Origin: JAXLWB01 sp046328715
Lineage (GTDB): Bacteria; Chloroflexota; Anaerolineae; Caldilineales; Caldilineaceae
DNA length: 64,000 nucleotides
NCBI GenBank assembly: GCA_046328715.1
Contig: JAXLWB010000055.1
Location: forward strand, 1-64,000
Direction of reading: 5' to 3'
Shown: positions 36,428 through 45,230 of the stretch, piece after piece
Position numbering within the stretch: position 1 is the first letter of the stretch
How the letters are laid out: each line of letters opens with the position of its first letter
Notes under the pieces: model-generated
Seen by the model: only the letters and a program-made list of their open reading frames with translations
Told to the model about the DNA's origin: nothing
The model's database searches: none
Translations under genes and position numbers: made by a program

Positions 36428-37691
36428 CACGCCAGACCTTTCCTTCCACGGCGGAGCGAACACATTCGAGTGTACTGCCAAAGGCGACCCGCACGCCCAG
36501 GTTGCTCGGCGCATAGTAAGCACATTTGGCACTTGAGGTCATCACAGCACCCCGTTGCGGACCGAGGATGCGGGTGAAGTAGGTGCAGGTGTCGACCACG
36601 AGATGGACGCCTGCCGCCAGTAATAGCTCATTCCAGCCACGCTCGCTAATTACCTGCGCCACATGGCGGCTGGTATTGACATAAAAGGCAACGTCGGGGT
36701 GGATCGTCTGCCCACGCAGCAGTTCGACCAGGGTGGCAAACTCGTTGAGCGAGTAGTGAGGCGTGCCAAGGCTTACCGCACTTACCACCTCACCCACAGC
36801 CACATTGCTCAACTCGCTTCTCGCCTGCGCCAGATCTTGGATCGTGACAGTGACGGTACGTGTGGGCTGTCTGTCTTGCAGTGCAGCTTCGAGTGTTGGC
36901 GCTTCAGGCGTACAACCGATGGCGTGAAACATGGCAACCGAGCCACTCGATGCTGATGCCGCGCCAAAGGCTTTCAAACGGTCCTCGCTCGTGGTAGAAG
37001 GTAAGCCGACCAGAACAGGGATTTGCTTTCCTGTATCCAGCCCAAGCCAATGACCAAGTACCGGGTAGAATGTTTCTTCGTCCAATAGTGCTGACGGCAA
37101 GCGATCGAGTCGATAGACGACCTCGCCGCGTCGGTTGGCGGTACAATGCAGACCAGCCTCCGGAACACGACCCACCAGGGCAGCACATAGATCGATAAAA
37201 TCGCCGTAACGATTGGTGCGTGCCCCCAACACTGCATTGGCAAAGACGATTGCATTCGACTCCGCCCAGGCGATCTGCTCGCCTAATCCGGGTCGGCTGG
37301 GTAGTTGATAAGGGGCGCAAGTCCAGGTCGGTTGACAACCGAGCGCCACATAGGCATCCATCTGGCGACGCATAGCGCTGGCGGTTACGCCGTCTTCCCG
37401 GTTGAGTTCAGGGTGGATCAGATCTAGTGCGCCGACATTGAGGGTGGTCGGCACCGTAACCCTGGCTCCTCCCTCAGCCATGCGTAGCACAAAATCCAAG
37501 CTCACCTGACCGTGATAGAGGCAGCCATCAATGTGCGCACGTGTGATCGGAATCAGGCGACGGGCATCTTGGGCCTGGGCAAGTTGGACAAGCAGACGCA
37601 TGGCAAAGGCCAGCGCCTTGCCCTGTTCGCCAGCCAGCATTGCTTCCTCATCTGGTTCAAGCTGCAAAGTTGGAGAGAGTTGCATCGGCAT
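36408..37691 (-). CDS. Aconitase X catalytic (large) subunit
   Basis: About 427 residues; starts at 37691 (MPMQLSP) or 37685 (MQLSP). The open frame reaches 37817 but crosses a palindromic repeat, so the upstream part is discarded. Family features: EEAMLAGEQGKALAFAMRLL near the start, DGCLYHGQVSLDF, the Cys-containing PTWTCAPYQLPSRPGLGEQI, AWAESNAIVFANAVLGARTNRYGD, and the C-terminal DTCTYFTR with SAKCAYYAPSNLGV, supplying Cys residues for the Fe-S cluster. Fused or paired with a swivel domain it acts as a hydroxy-acid or hydroxyproline dehydratase, not as a TCA aconitase. Downstream partner overlaps by 20 nt. Confidence 0.92.
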   Translation of the reverse strand: MPMQLSPTLQLEPDEEAMLAGEQGKALAFAMRLLVQLAQAQDARRLIPITRAHIDGCLYHGQVSLDFVLRMAEGGARVTVPTTLNVGALDLIHPELNREDGVTASAMRRQMDAYVALGCQPTWTCAPYQLPSRPGLGEQIAWAESNAIVFANAVLGARTNRYGDFIDLCAALVGRVPEAGLHCTANRRGEVVYRLDRLPSALLDEETFYPVLGHWLGLDTGKQIPVLVGLPSTTSEDRLKAFGAASASSGSVAMFHAIGCTPEAPTLEAALQDRQPTRTVTVTIQDLAQARSELSNVAVGEVVSAVSLGTPHYSLNEFATLVELLRGQTIHPDVAFYVNTSRHVAQVISERGWNELLLAAGVHLVVDTCTYFTRILGPQRGAVMTSSAKCAYYAPSNLGVRVAFGSTLECVRSAVEGKVWRDDRLWS

Positions 37692-37707
37692 AGAGTGATT
37701 TACAATC

Positions 37708-37760
37708 TTCCGGGAAGGGCCTGTGCGTAGAGAGGTCTGTTGATAGAGCCTTCCGGGAAG
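37708..37760. repeat. Core of palindromic element B, second copy (inverted)
   Basis: CTTCCGGGAAGGG at 37708 and AGAGCCTTCCGGGAAG ending at 37760. This matches the reverse complement of 35071-35127 across most of its length, including the internal GTAGAG and TTGAT words. It sits just upstream of the AcnX large-subunit start. Confidence 0.65.
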
Positions 37761-37862
37761 ACATAGGAGTGCGCTGACGAGTGATACGTGATGCGTGAAT
37801 TTTCGATAGCACTTCACGCATCACTTGTCACCCTTCAGGCAAGCTTCTTGCGTACGTCCAGG

Positions 37863-38627
37863 TTATTTCGTCAACCCTTGGAGCGCGGCCTGAATCTTGG
37901 CCCAGTTTTCATCACTTTCGACGACGGAAACACGAAACACTTCGGCATGGGCCATTTCCTTGCCTGCCGCCAGTTGCGCAGAACGCTCGCGCATCATCTT
38001 TTCCAATTCCTTCATTTCCCCTACCTGGCTGACATGGGCTTTGAGCGCAGCGATCTTGAGGTCAATCGTGTCACTGATATTGACAAAGGTGTCGCCCTGC
38101 CCGCGCGACATGATATAGACCTTGCGCACCTTATGCGCCGTGATTCCTTCATCGACCAGTTCCTGGAAGAAGTGGGGTTGACCCGCACAGGGGAAAATGG
38201 CATCGACGGTGGCGGTGCCCACGGCACGATGATCAGGATGGTTGATGCGACCCTGCGGATTGAACATCAAAGTAGGATCGTCGGAGAAAACCACTTCGGG
38301 CTTGAAGCGGCGAATCTCGCGCACGAGCTTTTTGCGCAGTGCCAAGGTGTTTTCCACCATGCCATCTGGCTCGCGCAGAAAGGTGACATCCTCAACACCG
38401 ACGACCTTGGCTGCGGCGAGGGTTTCGGCTTCACGAATCGCCGCCGCCTCGGCTCGACTGATGGAGAGATCGGCAATTCCGACATCGCCACTGGTCACAA
38501 GAACATAGGCTACCTTGCATCCCTCTTGGATCCAACGCGCTACTGTACCTGCACAACCAAACTCAATATCATCGGGATGGGCGACAATGGCCATCGCCCG
38601 GGCCGGAACATAACTTGCAGTGCTCAC
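37863..38627 (-). CDS. PIG-L/LmbE-family deacetylase
   Basis: 254 residues from a GTG at 38627 with AGGAGA five bases upstream. Zinc-site motifs: AMAIVAHPDD (His17, Asp19, Asp20) and INHPDHRAVG (about 127-136). The family removes acetyl groups from N-acetylglucosamine-type sugars (GlcNAc-PI, GlcNAc-Ins for mycothiol, BshB for bacillithiol, antibiotics). Nothing adjacent points to thiol synthesis; the neighbours are AcnX and an epimerase. Substrate unknown. Transcribed in the same direction as both neighbours, with palindromic elements on each side, so possibly its own unit. Confidence 0.92.
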   Translation of the reverse strand: MSTASYVPARAMAIVAHPDDIEFGCAGTVARWIQEGCKVAYVLVTSGDVGIADLSISRAEAAAIREAETLAAAKVVGVEDVTFLREPDGMVENTLALRKKLVREIRRFKPEVVFSDDPTLMFNPQGRINHPDHRAVGTATVDAIFPCAGQPHFFQELVDEGITAHKVRKVYIMSRGQGDTFVNISDTIDLKIAALKAHVSQVGEMKELEKMMRERSAQLAAGKEMAHAEVFRVSVVESDENWAKIQAALQGLTK

Positions 38628-38766
38628 GAAAGTCTCCTCTGGCTTAAAAATTGCAAATTGCGAATTGCAGATTGCGAATGAACCACACTACCCACATTTT
38701 CATTCTTTGTTGCAAACTATTTTCATGGACATCGAATCTCTAACCATTGATCTCGACTTCTATAGG

Positions 38767-38884
38767 ACTTACGCAAGACAAGCGTGAATTTTGTAGAACA
38801 AGATACCTTCTTGTTCGCATTTTCGGTTAAACAAGGCACAAGAAAATATCTTGTGCTACGGATAGCTCAAGCGTCTTGCGTAAG
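38767..38884. repeat. MITE-like palindromic element, copy 2 (partner at 9473-9560)
   Basis: Outer arms CTTACGCAAGAC (38768-38779) and GTCTTGCGTAAG (38873-38884) are perfect. Two inner hairpins follow: GAACAAG/CTTGTTC (38796-38802, 38810-38816) and GCACAAGA/TCTTGTGC (38836-38843, 38849-38856). The end GGACTTACGCAAGAC and the GCACAAGA core match the element at 9473. A low-complexity tract of ATTGCAAATTGCGAATTGC words lies just to the left (about 38648-38678). Confidence 0.7.
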
Positions 38885-38888
38885 CCTG

Positions 38889-39923
38889 TTATACCGGAAT
38901 GATACCTGTTGCCTGCCCTGCGCGGAAAGCGACGGCATCATCGATCATGCGCAACATATCATAGCGAGGTTGATAGCCGAAGAGCCGCCTACCTTTGCTC
39001 ATGTCGAATTCATAGAAGGTGGGAATCTGTCCGGCCAGGTTGACATCGACATAGTCTACTCCAAGTTTGTGGGCCAGATAGGGGATGGTCTCTTCCCAGG
39101 TATAGGGAGTCGGGGAAGCAAGTTGAAAAACTTCGCCGATGGCGCTTTGCTTACCCAACCCGTCACTAAAGCCAGCGACAATGTCACGCACATCGGCCAC
39201 ATGCTTTTTATAGGTTCGTCCTGCACCGTCACGGGCGATCAAGAGACAACGTTTGGCAGCCTCTGAATCGGCTGGTCGCAGTTGTTCTAATCGATTGCGC
39301 ACAGCGGCAGCTTCTTCACCCGCAAGTTTTTCATAGACTGTGCGCCAATGATCAAGATAAAATTGACGGAAGTTAAGCACCTCGTCGCCCGCCAATGCTA
39401 GGGCAAAACGGAAGATTGTCACTGGCAGTTGATAGGTACGAAAGTAACCGCGGCAAAGCTCTTCGCCCAAATACTTGGTGACTGCGTACTGCCCGACCGG
39501 TGCAATTTTCATACTATCTTCCCGAATCGGCTCGCTGAGTCCGCCAGGAAGATACTTGTCGTAGATGGCGTCCGTACTGGCATAGAAGAAATGTTGCAGA
39601 TTCGGGGCATGGGCCAGCGCTGCTTCGAGCATATTGGCGGTGCCACGCACATTGATTTCGAAATACTGGGCGTTGCTAAAAGGACCCCCGCCTTGAAACG
39701 CCGCCGCCAAATGACAGATCGCATCCACACCTGTCACGGCTTTTTCTACATCCGCAGGATTTTCAATCGTACCTTCGATCAATTCAACCTTCAAGGCGCT
39801 CAACTTTTCCAAACGACGATCATTCGCCCAGATCAAGCCGCGCACTTCGTGTCCCGCCTCAACCAATGTATTAGCCAGGTTCGCGCCAATCCGCCCCGAT
39901 ATTCCAGTGACCAGAATTTTCAT
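38889..39923 (-). CDS. NAD(P)-dependent epimerase/dehydratase (extended SDR)
   Basis: 344 residues from MKILVTGISGRIG at 39923, with GAAGG four bases upstream; the longer frame to 40046 is not supported. Rossmann motif GISGRIGANLAN (7-18), acidic end of the second strand replaced by WANDRR, active-site Tyr/Lys in GQYAVTKYLGEEL (about 147-151), and Ser/Thr upstream in FFYASTDAIY. Extended SDRs act on nucleotide sugars or related ketones; an Arg/Asn-containing second strand (WANDRR) hints at NADP or an atypical cofactor. Its neighbour is a PIG-L deacetylase on the same strand, so a sugar-related role is possible but unproven. Confidence 0.9.
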   Translation of the reverse strand: MKILVTGISGRIGANLANTLVEAGHEVRGLIWANDRRLEKLSALKVELIEGTIENPADVEKAVTGVDAICHLAAAFQGGGPFSNAQYFEINVRGTANMLEAALAHAPNLQHFFYASTDAIYDKYLPGGLSEPIREDSMKIAPVGQYAVTKYLGEELCRGYFRTYQLPVTIFRFALALAGDEVLNFRQFYLDHWRTVYEKLAGEEAAAVRNRLEQLRPADSEAAKRCLLIARDGAGRTYKKHVADVRDIVAGFSDGLGKQSAIGEVFQLASPTPYTWEETIPYLAHKLGVDYVDVNLAGQIPTFYEFDMSKGRRLFGYQPRYDMLRMIDDAVAFRAGQATGIIPV

Positions 39924-40111
39924 TTGCCTTCGCTCCGATGGAAAAAAGTTGCAAAGTGACAGAGTGGCAGAGTTTGTATTTACTTTGCAACTTTGCCCCC
40001 TGCAACCTGCTTGCTTTTCGAATCTTGAGCATAGCACGAGGTTCACTGCTTGTAAATTTCTGTGAAATTTTGTGAAGTTTTTCCTCCTCTCCTCTGCTAC
40101 CCTCTTTGCGT

Positions 40112-40405
40112 ATGAAACGAATTATCCGGGAAGTGATCACACTGATCCGCATCGAGCGCTGGCTGGTAAAAGAGGATGAAACCGCCAACCCAACCAGCAT
40201 CGACGAACCAGAACGAATCATCGAAGAATCCATTGTCGAAACGCACGAGGGGGAAGATGGCGATCTACGTGTGATTGCGCAGCGAGTGCTGGAAACACGG
40301 CAATGGGAGGTGAGGCCAAACAAAAAAGGGCGCAGCAAACGAACGAGCAACAAACCCAAAGCGCCAAGACAATCGAGTGAGGAACGAGTTCATCATCCAG
40401 GGTAG
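40112..40405 (+). CDS. Small charged protein, uncertain
   Basis: 97 residues (MKRIIREVITLIRIERWLV start), amphipathic N-terminal helix, then an acidic middle rich in Glu/Asp and a Lys/Arg/Ser-rich tail (RPNKKGRSKRTSNKPKAPRQ). No ribosome site is evident and a frame of similar length exists on the other strand, so this may be chance. It lies just upstream of the 1452-residue secreted protein gene, in the same direction. Confidence 0.35.
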   Translation: MKRIIREVITLIRIERWLVKEDETANPTSIDEPERIIEESIVETHEGEDGDLRVIAQRVLETRQWEVRPNKKGRSKRTSNKPKAPRQSSEERVHHPG

Positions 40406-40456
40406 AGTCAAAGTAATGAGCGTGCCTTTTGCATGAATACGATACAAGGAGAATTT

Positions 40457-43400
40457 ATGAGGGAAACAGTGACATTCCAACGTTGGAAGTGGCGAGTGCC
40501 GATGATGGCGGGTGTGCTGGTCTTATTGCTCAGCAGTATCATTGCAGGCGGGGTGTTGATTGGCTATGCCCAGAGCCAGACCTGCCGCGACATCAATAAT
40601 ATCACCGTTTGTGGCGATACCTTTAGCGAATCAACCTCCAACGGCGGTGGCTTTCGGCTACGAGGAAATCTAAAAATCGGACCGAAGGGATCAGCGCCCG
40701 TGCTCTTTGTGCGCAACAGCGGCAGCATTCTAGATGGCACTGTGCTCAATGAAAGCATCACTGCTCCCACCTACTTTCACTTTGCCAACAGCGATCCCAA
40801 CACGGGTACAACTGACTTCCTAGTTGGCGAAGTTGGCTTCATCAACGATGCAACGGGACTTGGCATGTTTTCAACCTTTGCCTTCGACCATCCCCCCGCT
40901 GGCGGCGAAGTGACAGCAGGGCGGCTCTTTGTCGATACGGTCAACCGTCGCGTCTATCTGCCGGGGGCAACGGACGTGCCGATCTTTACCGCTCGCGGTG
41001 TAAAACGAAACCAGGCCTATACGCTTGGCTTTATCTCGCAGGCTGGGGCGCTCAGCTTCTTCAAAAATGGCGGTTCCGTGGACGAGTTGAGCCTGGTCGA
41101 TGGTGAGTTTGACATTACTAACAAATTATTCAAGGCAACTTTGCCCGTCGATCTGAAGCTGACCGAATCAGCCGAGAATCCGAATTTGCGACTCACGATG
41201 CGCTTTCAATGGACCGAGAATCGCACATTCACTGGCTCGATCGATGGCTTCAAAGGGCGATTGGGCGGCTTGCTGATGGATGTTTCCGGCGTCAAATTCA
41301 ATCCAGGCAGTGCGTCCGGGGTGACGCCTGTCGTACCAGCTTCCTTCGAGGCGGCACAGGTCAAAGTCCTCAAGGTCGATAACCCGGACGTACCGACTCT
41401 CGACCCAACCGATCCAAACCTGATCTTTTCGTTCACCAAACTGAAGTACAAAGAGGGCAAGTTCGAGATCGGCGGCGTAGAAGTGCCAGTCAACAACTGG
41501 GAATTTGGCAACGCTTTCAAGATGACCAACCAGACCCTGGGCATCATCAGCGAGAACAACATCCAGTCGATCCAGATTAAATCGACCCTGAACTTCTTTG
41601 GCGATGACGGCGACAGCAAACGCAAAGTGCCGATCATCCTCAAGATCGGACGCACAGAGGCCTCCCCAGGTGTCTTTAAGCCAGTCTTTGCAGCTGGATT
41701 GCAGAATATTTCACCCAAGATTGGCAACTTCACTTTTAATTTGCAAGGGGCAGTTTTTAGTGGCAATTCGGTGGAAAACTTCTGGGGCATCAAAGCCACT
41801 ACAGCGGCACTACAATGGCCTGCTCATCTAGGTGGTCAGACAGCCGCAGGCATCAACAACTTCCGCCTTGGCGTAAAGTTAGATGCGAACAAGAACAAGA
41901 AATTTGATGTGGGTTTGGGCGGCGGCAGTTTTTCCTTGCCTCCGTTTGAGACGCAGGTCTTTACTGGTACATTGGCGGCTACGCTTGGCGTCGTCTCTGA
42001 TACGATGGTAATCACTGGTACGGGTAACTTTGGCTTCAAGTTGCCTGGCAACAGCAACAGCGCCGGTATCCAAACCACGGCGATTATGCGTTACGGCAAG
42101 GGTGTCGCCGCGCCGACCACGCCAGTGCCGCCCACAGGCAACACAACCGTTTGTAAGACGCCGCTGGGCTTCTTTATTCCCTGTGTCGGCGGGGTTGTTG
42201 CGGCAGAGACCAATGCCGAGACGCCTAAAGAGTTCGAACTGAAGTTGAGTGGCTTCACGGTCAAAATTGCTGGCTTTGGCATGACCATCACCAATCCCAA
42301 AGGCACGGAAGATGGTGGCTTTGCAGCCGACAATGTGGCGGCGACCCTCCCCGCAGGTCTCGTCTTCGAGAATATTGGCAGCGGTACCGACACCAACGGC
42401 ATCACGATTCAAGGGTTGGTGGTGCCAGGTACAGGTACTATTCAGGTGGCGGGGGGTGGCTTTGAGCTGGCACCGATCAAGTTTGGTGGTTATCAGTTTG
42501 TGGGTCTGAAGGGCAACTTTGTCCAGCTACCCGAAGGTGGCTTTGAATTTAAAGCGGGTGGCAAATTACCGCTGCCCGGCATTGAACCGGGAGCCAATGG
42601 CGGCGGCATCGGGGCCGAGGTGCGCATCCGCATCAAGCCCGACAACAGCGTCAACGGCTTTGGCGTTACCGTCAGCTTTACCGCAGGCGGTGCGATTCCA
42701 AAGATCAAGATGCCAGGCACTGGCATGAGCCTGGTCAAGATGACGGGTGGCTTTGACATTGTCGCTGGCACTTCGACCATCTTTGTCACCGTCACTGCGG
42801 CGAGCGATGTCGGCATTCCCCTGGGAAGTCTGGGCACTTTGCCGATTGCCACTGCCGAAGGTGGACTCAACGTCCAAGTGACTCCTAACTTCAAGATGAG
42901 TGCCAACGCCAAGTTGTCGATTCTCATCTTCCAGGTAGCAACCGCCAGCATCAATATCGGTCACGGCTTTGGCTTTAACGGTGGCGATGGTATGGATGTC
43001 TCGTTTGTAGTCAACACCCTCTTTATCGATGGCTCGGCCCATCTCAAAGTCGGCCAGGTGACGTTAAGCGACGGCACCAAGAAGATACGGGTGCAAGGCG
43101 ATGCGACCGTGAGCGTTGTGATCCCGGAGAAGATCTTTGCCGGTCTACCGCGTGACCCCAAGACGCTAGCCTCAGTGACCGTGGGTTTTGGTCAATATAA
43201 GGATACAAAGAACAATAATCGCCAATCTGCCGGTTTGCTGGCGATGGGTTCACTGGCAATCGTGGGAACTGTGGGTGGCTTTCTTGATATGGGTGCGCAG
43301 CCGGTCGATGTGATCTTCTTTACCGATCCGAATCGCTTCCAGGCCGTGCCAGGTGCACTGTTGCGCCAATGGGCACGCGAGGGTCGCTTGGGCTATGGCA

Positions 43401-44815
43401 GCCGCATTCTGGCCGCAGATGAGGTAGTAGCACTGGGCATCGCCGATGCGGTCTCAGCCGCAAGCATCGGTGAAATCTACCAGGATACTATCAATCATAA
43501 TTTGGTGTCGCCCACCCGTTTGTTGATGGGCATTGAGTATACTGGTACTTTGCCTGTGGGCGGTGCGATCCGCTTGAAGTTACCCAACGGCACGATCCTG
43601 ACTAAATCAATGGCTAACACCGATCTGCAAGGCTATACCGAAGAGAAGGACGCACAAGGTGGCGTGCTGATGTTTGCCTTGCAGGAAGCGGTTGCTGGCA
43701 ACTATCAACTGCTCATTGACAATCCGCCTGCTGACTATAGCGCCAACATTCTAGAACTAGACCAAATGCCCAAAGGCAGTATCACGGCTGATACCTGTGG
43801 CGGCGGTAACACTGCTGGCGTAACCGTCGTCTGTAGCGCAGGCGTCAATGCCAGCGAAGCAGATATCGCAGAGGCCAATCAGGTCAGCGTGAACTGGAGC
43901 GCCAGTGACATCGACACGCCCAATGCAACCGTTGATGTTGGTTTTGTTAAGGTGATTAGTGGCGTGGTGGACAATACCACCTTTACCGCCCTCGAAGAGA
44001 ACAAGCCTCTTGGCACTGGCAGCTTTGTCTGGAATCTGAGTGAAGTGCCAACCGGCGAATATCGGGTAATGATCGAAGTCTCGAACGATAGTGGTCCGGC
44101 GGTGCGTGCCTACGGTTCCAAGCTGATCAAGGTAACCGACAAGCGTGCCCCTGCTGTGCCTGCCAACTTCACGATTGCCGCCCTTGCTAACGAGTTGAGC
44201 GTACGTTGGACACAAAACAGCGAGCGCGACCTGGCAGGCTACGAGATCGGCTTGGGCGTCGTCAGCAACCAGGCGGATAGTGTCAATAACTTCTTCTACC
44301 AGCGCAATATGGGACCCAAAGAGACAATCACTGGAACCAACAACCTGGTCGATGCCAAGCTGTGGGGCATTCCCGACGGTACCGAAGTCTTCTTCGGCAT
44401 CCGAGCCTACGACTACAGTGGCAACTACAGCGATTGGTCACCGCTGCTGCGAGGCAAGCCGTGGGCACTCTCGCCCAACACCTGGACTCCGCTACCCAAT
44501 GGCAAAGGCAGCGGCATGATCGAAGTAGCCTTTGCGACGCCGATGAAGTTTGAAACGCTGGAAGGCGCTTTGACAATCAAAGACGGATTGAGCAATCCGG
44601 TGCAGGGCAAGAGTTATTACCTAACGGACGAAGCGGGCAATGTCATCGGTGTCGGCTTCGAGCCAAACATGCTACTCAAGGGGCCAGCCAGCGCTATCCT
44701 GAAGGGCGGAGCAAACGGCGTACAAGCCGTCGATGGCCGTACCATGGGCGGCGATTACTCCTGGAGCTTTACCCTCCAGCCGAGTGAGCTCTTCCTGCCG
44801 TTGTTGAGCCGCTAA
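40457..44815 (+). CDS. Very large Gly-rich exported protein with fibronectin III-like domain and LPL tail
   Basis: 1452 residues from MRETVTFQRWKWRVP at 40457, chosen for AAGGAG six bases upstream (an ATG at 40433 lacks one). A signal anchor (MAGVLVLLLSSIIAGGVLI) is followed by a Cys pair in QTCRDINNITVCGD. Most of the protein is beta-rich repeats with recurring motifs such as LKIGPKGSAPVLFV, LKFDGK-like FKLPGNSNS and GxGF/GGxF turns, suggesting a long beta-helix or beta-sandwich array. Near the C-terminus is a fibronectin III-like unit (APAVPANFTI, LSVRWTQNSERDLAGYEIGL, EVFFGIRAYDYSGNYSDWS). It ends PSELFLPLLSR, the shared tail. Surface or extracellular structural role is inferred; no enzyme motif seen. 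Confidence 0.88.
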   Translation: MRETVTFQRWKWRVPMMAGVLVLLLSSIIAGGVLIGYAQSQTCRDINNITVCGDTFSESTSNGGGFRLRGNLKIGPKGSAPVLFVRNSGSILDGTVLNESITAPTYFHFANSDPNTGTTDFLVGEVGFINDATGLGMFSTFAFDHPPAGGEVTAGRLFVDTVNRRVYLPGATDVPIFTARGVKRNQAYTLGFISQAGALSFFKNGGSVDELSLVDGEFDITNKLFKATLPVDLKLTESAENPNLRLTMRFQWTENRTFTGSIDGFKGRLGGLLMDVSGVKFNPGSASGVTPVVPASFEAAQVKVLKVDNPDVPTLDPTDPNLIFSFTKLKYKEGKFEIGGVEVPVNNWEFGNAFKMTNQTLGIISENNIQSIQIKSTLNFFGDDGDSKRKVPIILKIGRTEASPGVFKPVFAAGLQNISPKIGNFTFNLQGAVFSGNSVENFWGIKATTAALQWPAHLGGQTAAGINNFRLGVKLDANKNKKFDVGLGGGSFSLPPFETQVFTGTLAATLGVVSDTMVITGTGNFGFKLPGNSNSAGIQTTAIMRYGKGVAAPTTPVPPTGNTTVCKTPLGFFIPCVGGVVAAETNAETPKEFELKLSGFTVKIAGFGMTITNPKGTEDGGFAADNVAATLPAGLVFENIGSGTDTNGITIQGLVVPGTGTIQVAGGGFELAPIKFGGYQFVGLKGNFVQLPEGGFEFKAGGKLPLPGIEPGANGGGIGAEVRIRIKPDNSVNGFGVTVSFTAGGAIPKIKMPGTGMSLVKMTGGFDIVAGTSTIFVTVTAASDVGIPLGSLGTLPIATAEGGLNVQVTPNFKMSANAKLSILIFQVATASINIGHGFGFNGGDGMDVSFVVNTLFIDGSAHLKVGQVTLSDGTKKIRVQGDATVSVVIPEKIFAGLPRDPKTLASVTVGFGQYKDTKNNNRQSAGLLAMGSLAIVGTVGGFLDMGAQPVDVIFFTDPNRFQAVPGALLRQWAREGRLGYGSRILAADEVVALGIADAVSAASIGEIYQDTINHNLVSPTRLLMGIEYTGTLPVGGAIRLKLPNGTILTKSMANTDLQGYTEEKDAQGGVLMFALQEAVAGNYQLLIDNPPADYSANILELDQMPKGSITADTCGGGNTAGVTVVCSAGVNASEADIAEANQVSVNWSASDIDTPNATVDVGFVKVISGVVDNTTFTALEENKPLGTGSFVWNLSEVPTGEYRVMIEVSNDSGPAVRAYGSKLIKVTDKRAPAVPANFTIAALANELSVRWTQNSERDLAGYEIGLGVVSNQADSVNNFFYQRNMGPKETITGTNNLVDAKLWGIPDGTEVFFGIRAYDYSGNYSDWSPLLRGKPWALSPNTWTPLPNGKGSGMIEVAFATPMKFETLEGALTIKDGLSNPVQGKSYYLTDEAGNVIGVGFEPNMLLKGPASAILKGGANGVQAVDGRTMGGDYSWSFTLQPSELFLPLLSR

Positions 44816-44856
44816 GATCCACTGTTGGGGGACAACATCTGCGAGTAAAATGATAG

Positions 44857-44927
44857 GGTGACCGGGTGACAAGGTGACAGGGGTTGAAGTTAACAGCCCT
44901 TGTCACCTTGTCACCCGGTTACCTTTT
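44857..44927 (+). terminator. Long hairpin terminator built of simple words
   Basis: GGTGACCGGGTGACAAGGTG (from 44857) pairs with the complementary stretch ending at 44923 over about 24 bases with few mismatches, then TTTT. It stands 42 bases after the stop of the 1452-residue protein gene. The arms are repeats of the word GGTGACA. Confidence 0.7.
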
Positions 44928-44942
44928 CATCTTGTCATCTTC

Positions 44943-45122
44943 TCAAGAATGCGGGTATCCCAAACTCTGCGGAATCTGCAATGTCTGTCCCACGTAGATC
45001 AGCGACGAAACCAGACCATTGCTAGCCATGATCGATTCCACACTGACTTGATAGCGCTGCGCCAGTGCGGAGAGTGTGTCGCCCCGTTGCACTTGGTAGG
45101 TGATGTAAGGTGATACAACCAA
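44943..45122 (-). pseudogene. LysM-domain remnant
   Basis: A 59-codon frame on the minus strand reads ITYQVQRGDTLSALAQRYQV, then SVESIMASNGLVSS and LIYVGQTLQIPQSL before a TGA at 44943. That is one complete LysM domain (peptidoglycan/chitin binding) of the usual 44 residues. An in-frame TGA lies just upstream (about 45123) and no ATG or ribosome site precedes it; only a TTG is available. It looks like the 3' end of a former wall-binding protein whose rest is gone, with the P450 gene now starting 108 bases away on the opposite strand. Confidence 0.7.
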
Positions 45123-45230
45123 TCAACCGGGATTTTCACCTTTTGATGTATGACGATTCGACTGATTCGGGTGTATGCTATCTTGTCAGAAGTAGACAAG
45201 ACCGATCACGGCGAACGAAGGAATATACGA

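Noticed and set aside
36408..37691. AcnX large subunit as a second TCA aconitase
   Set aside because: Its motifs and the separate swivel subunit belong to aconitase X; true aconitase is at 3256-5532.
39871..40359. 162-codon frame on the minus strand
   Set aside because: It overlaps the epimerase start and its promoter region, with Ser/Arg-rich composition and no ribosome site.
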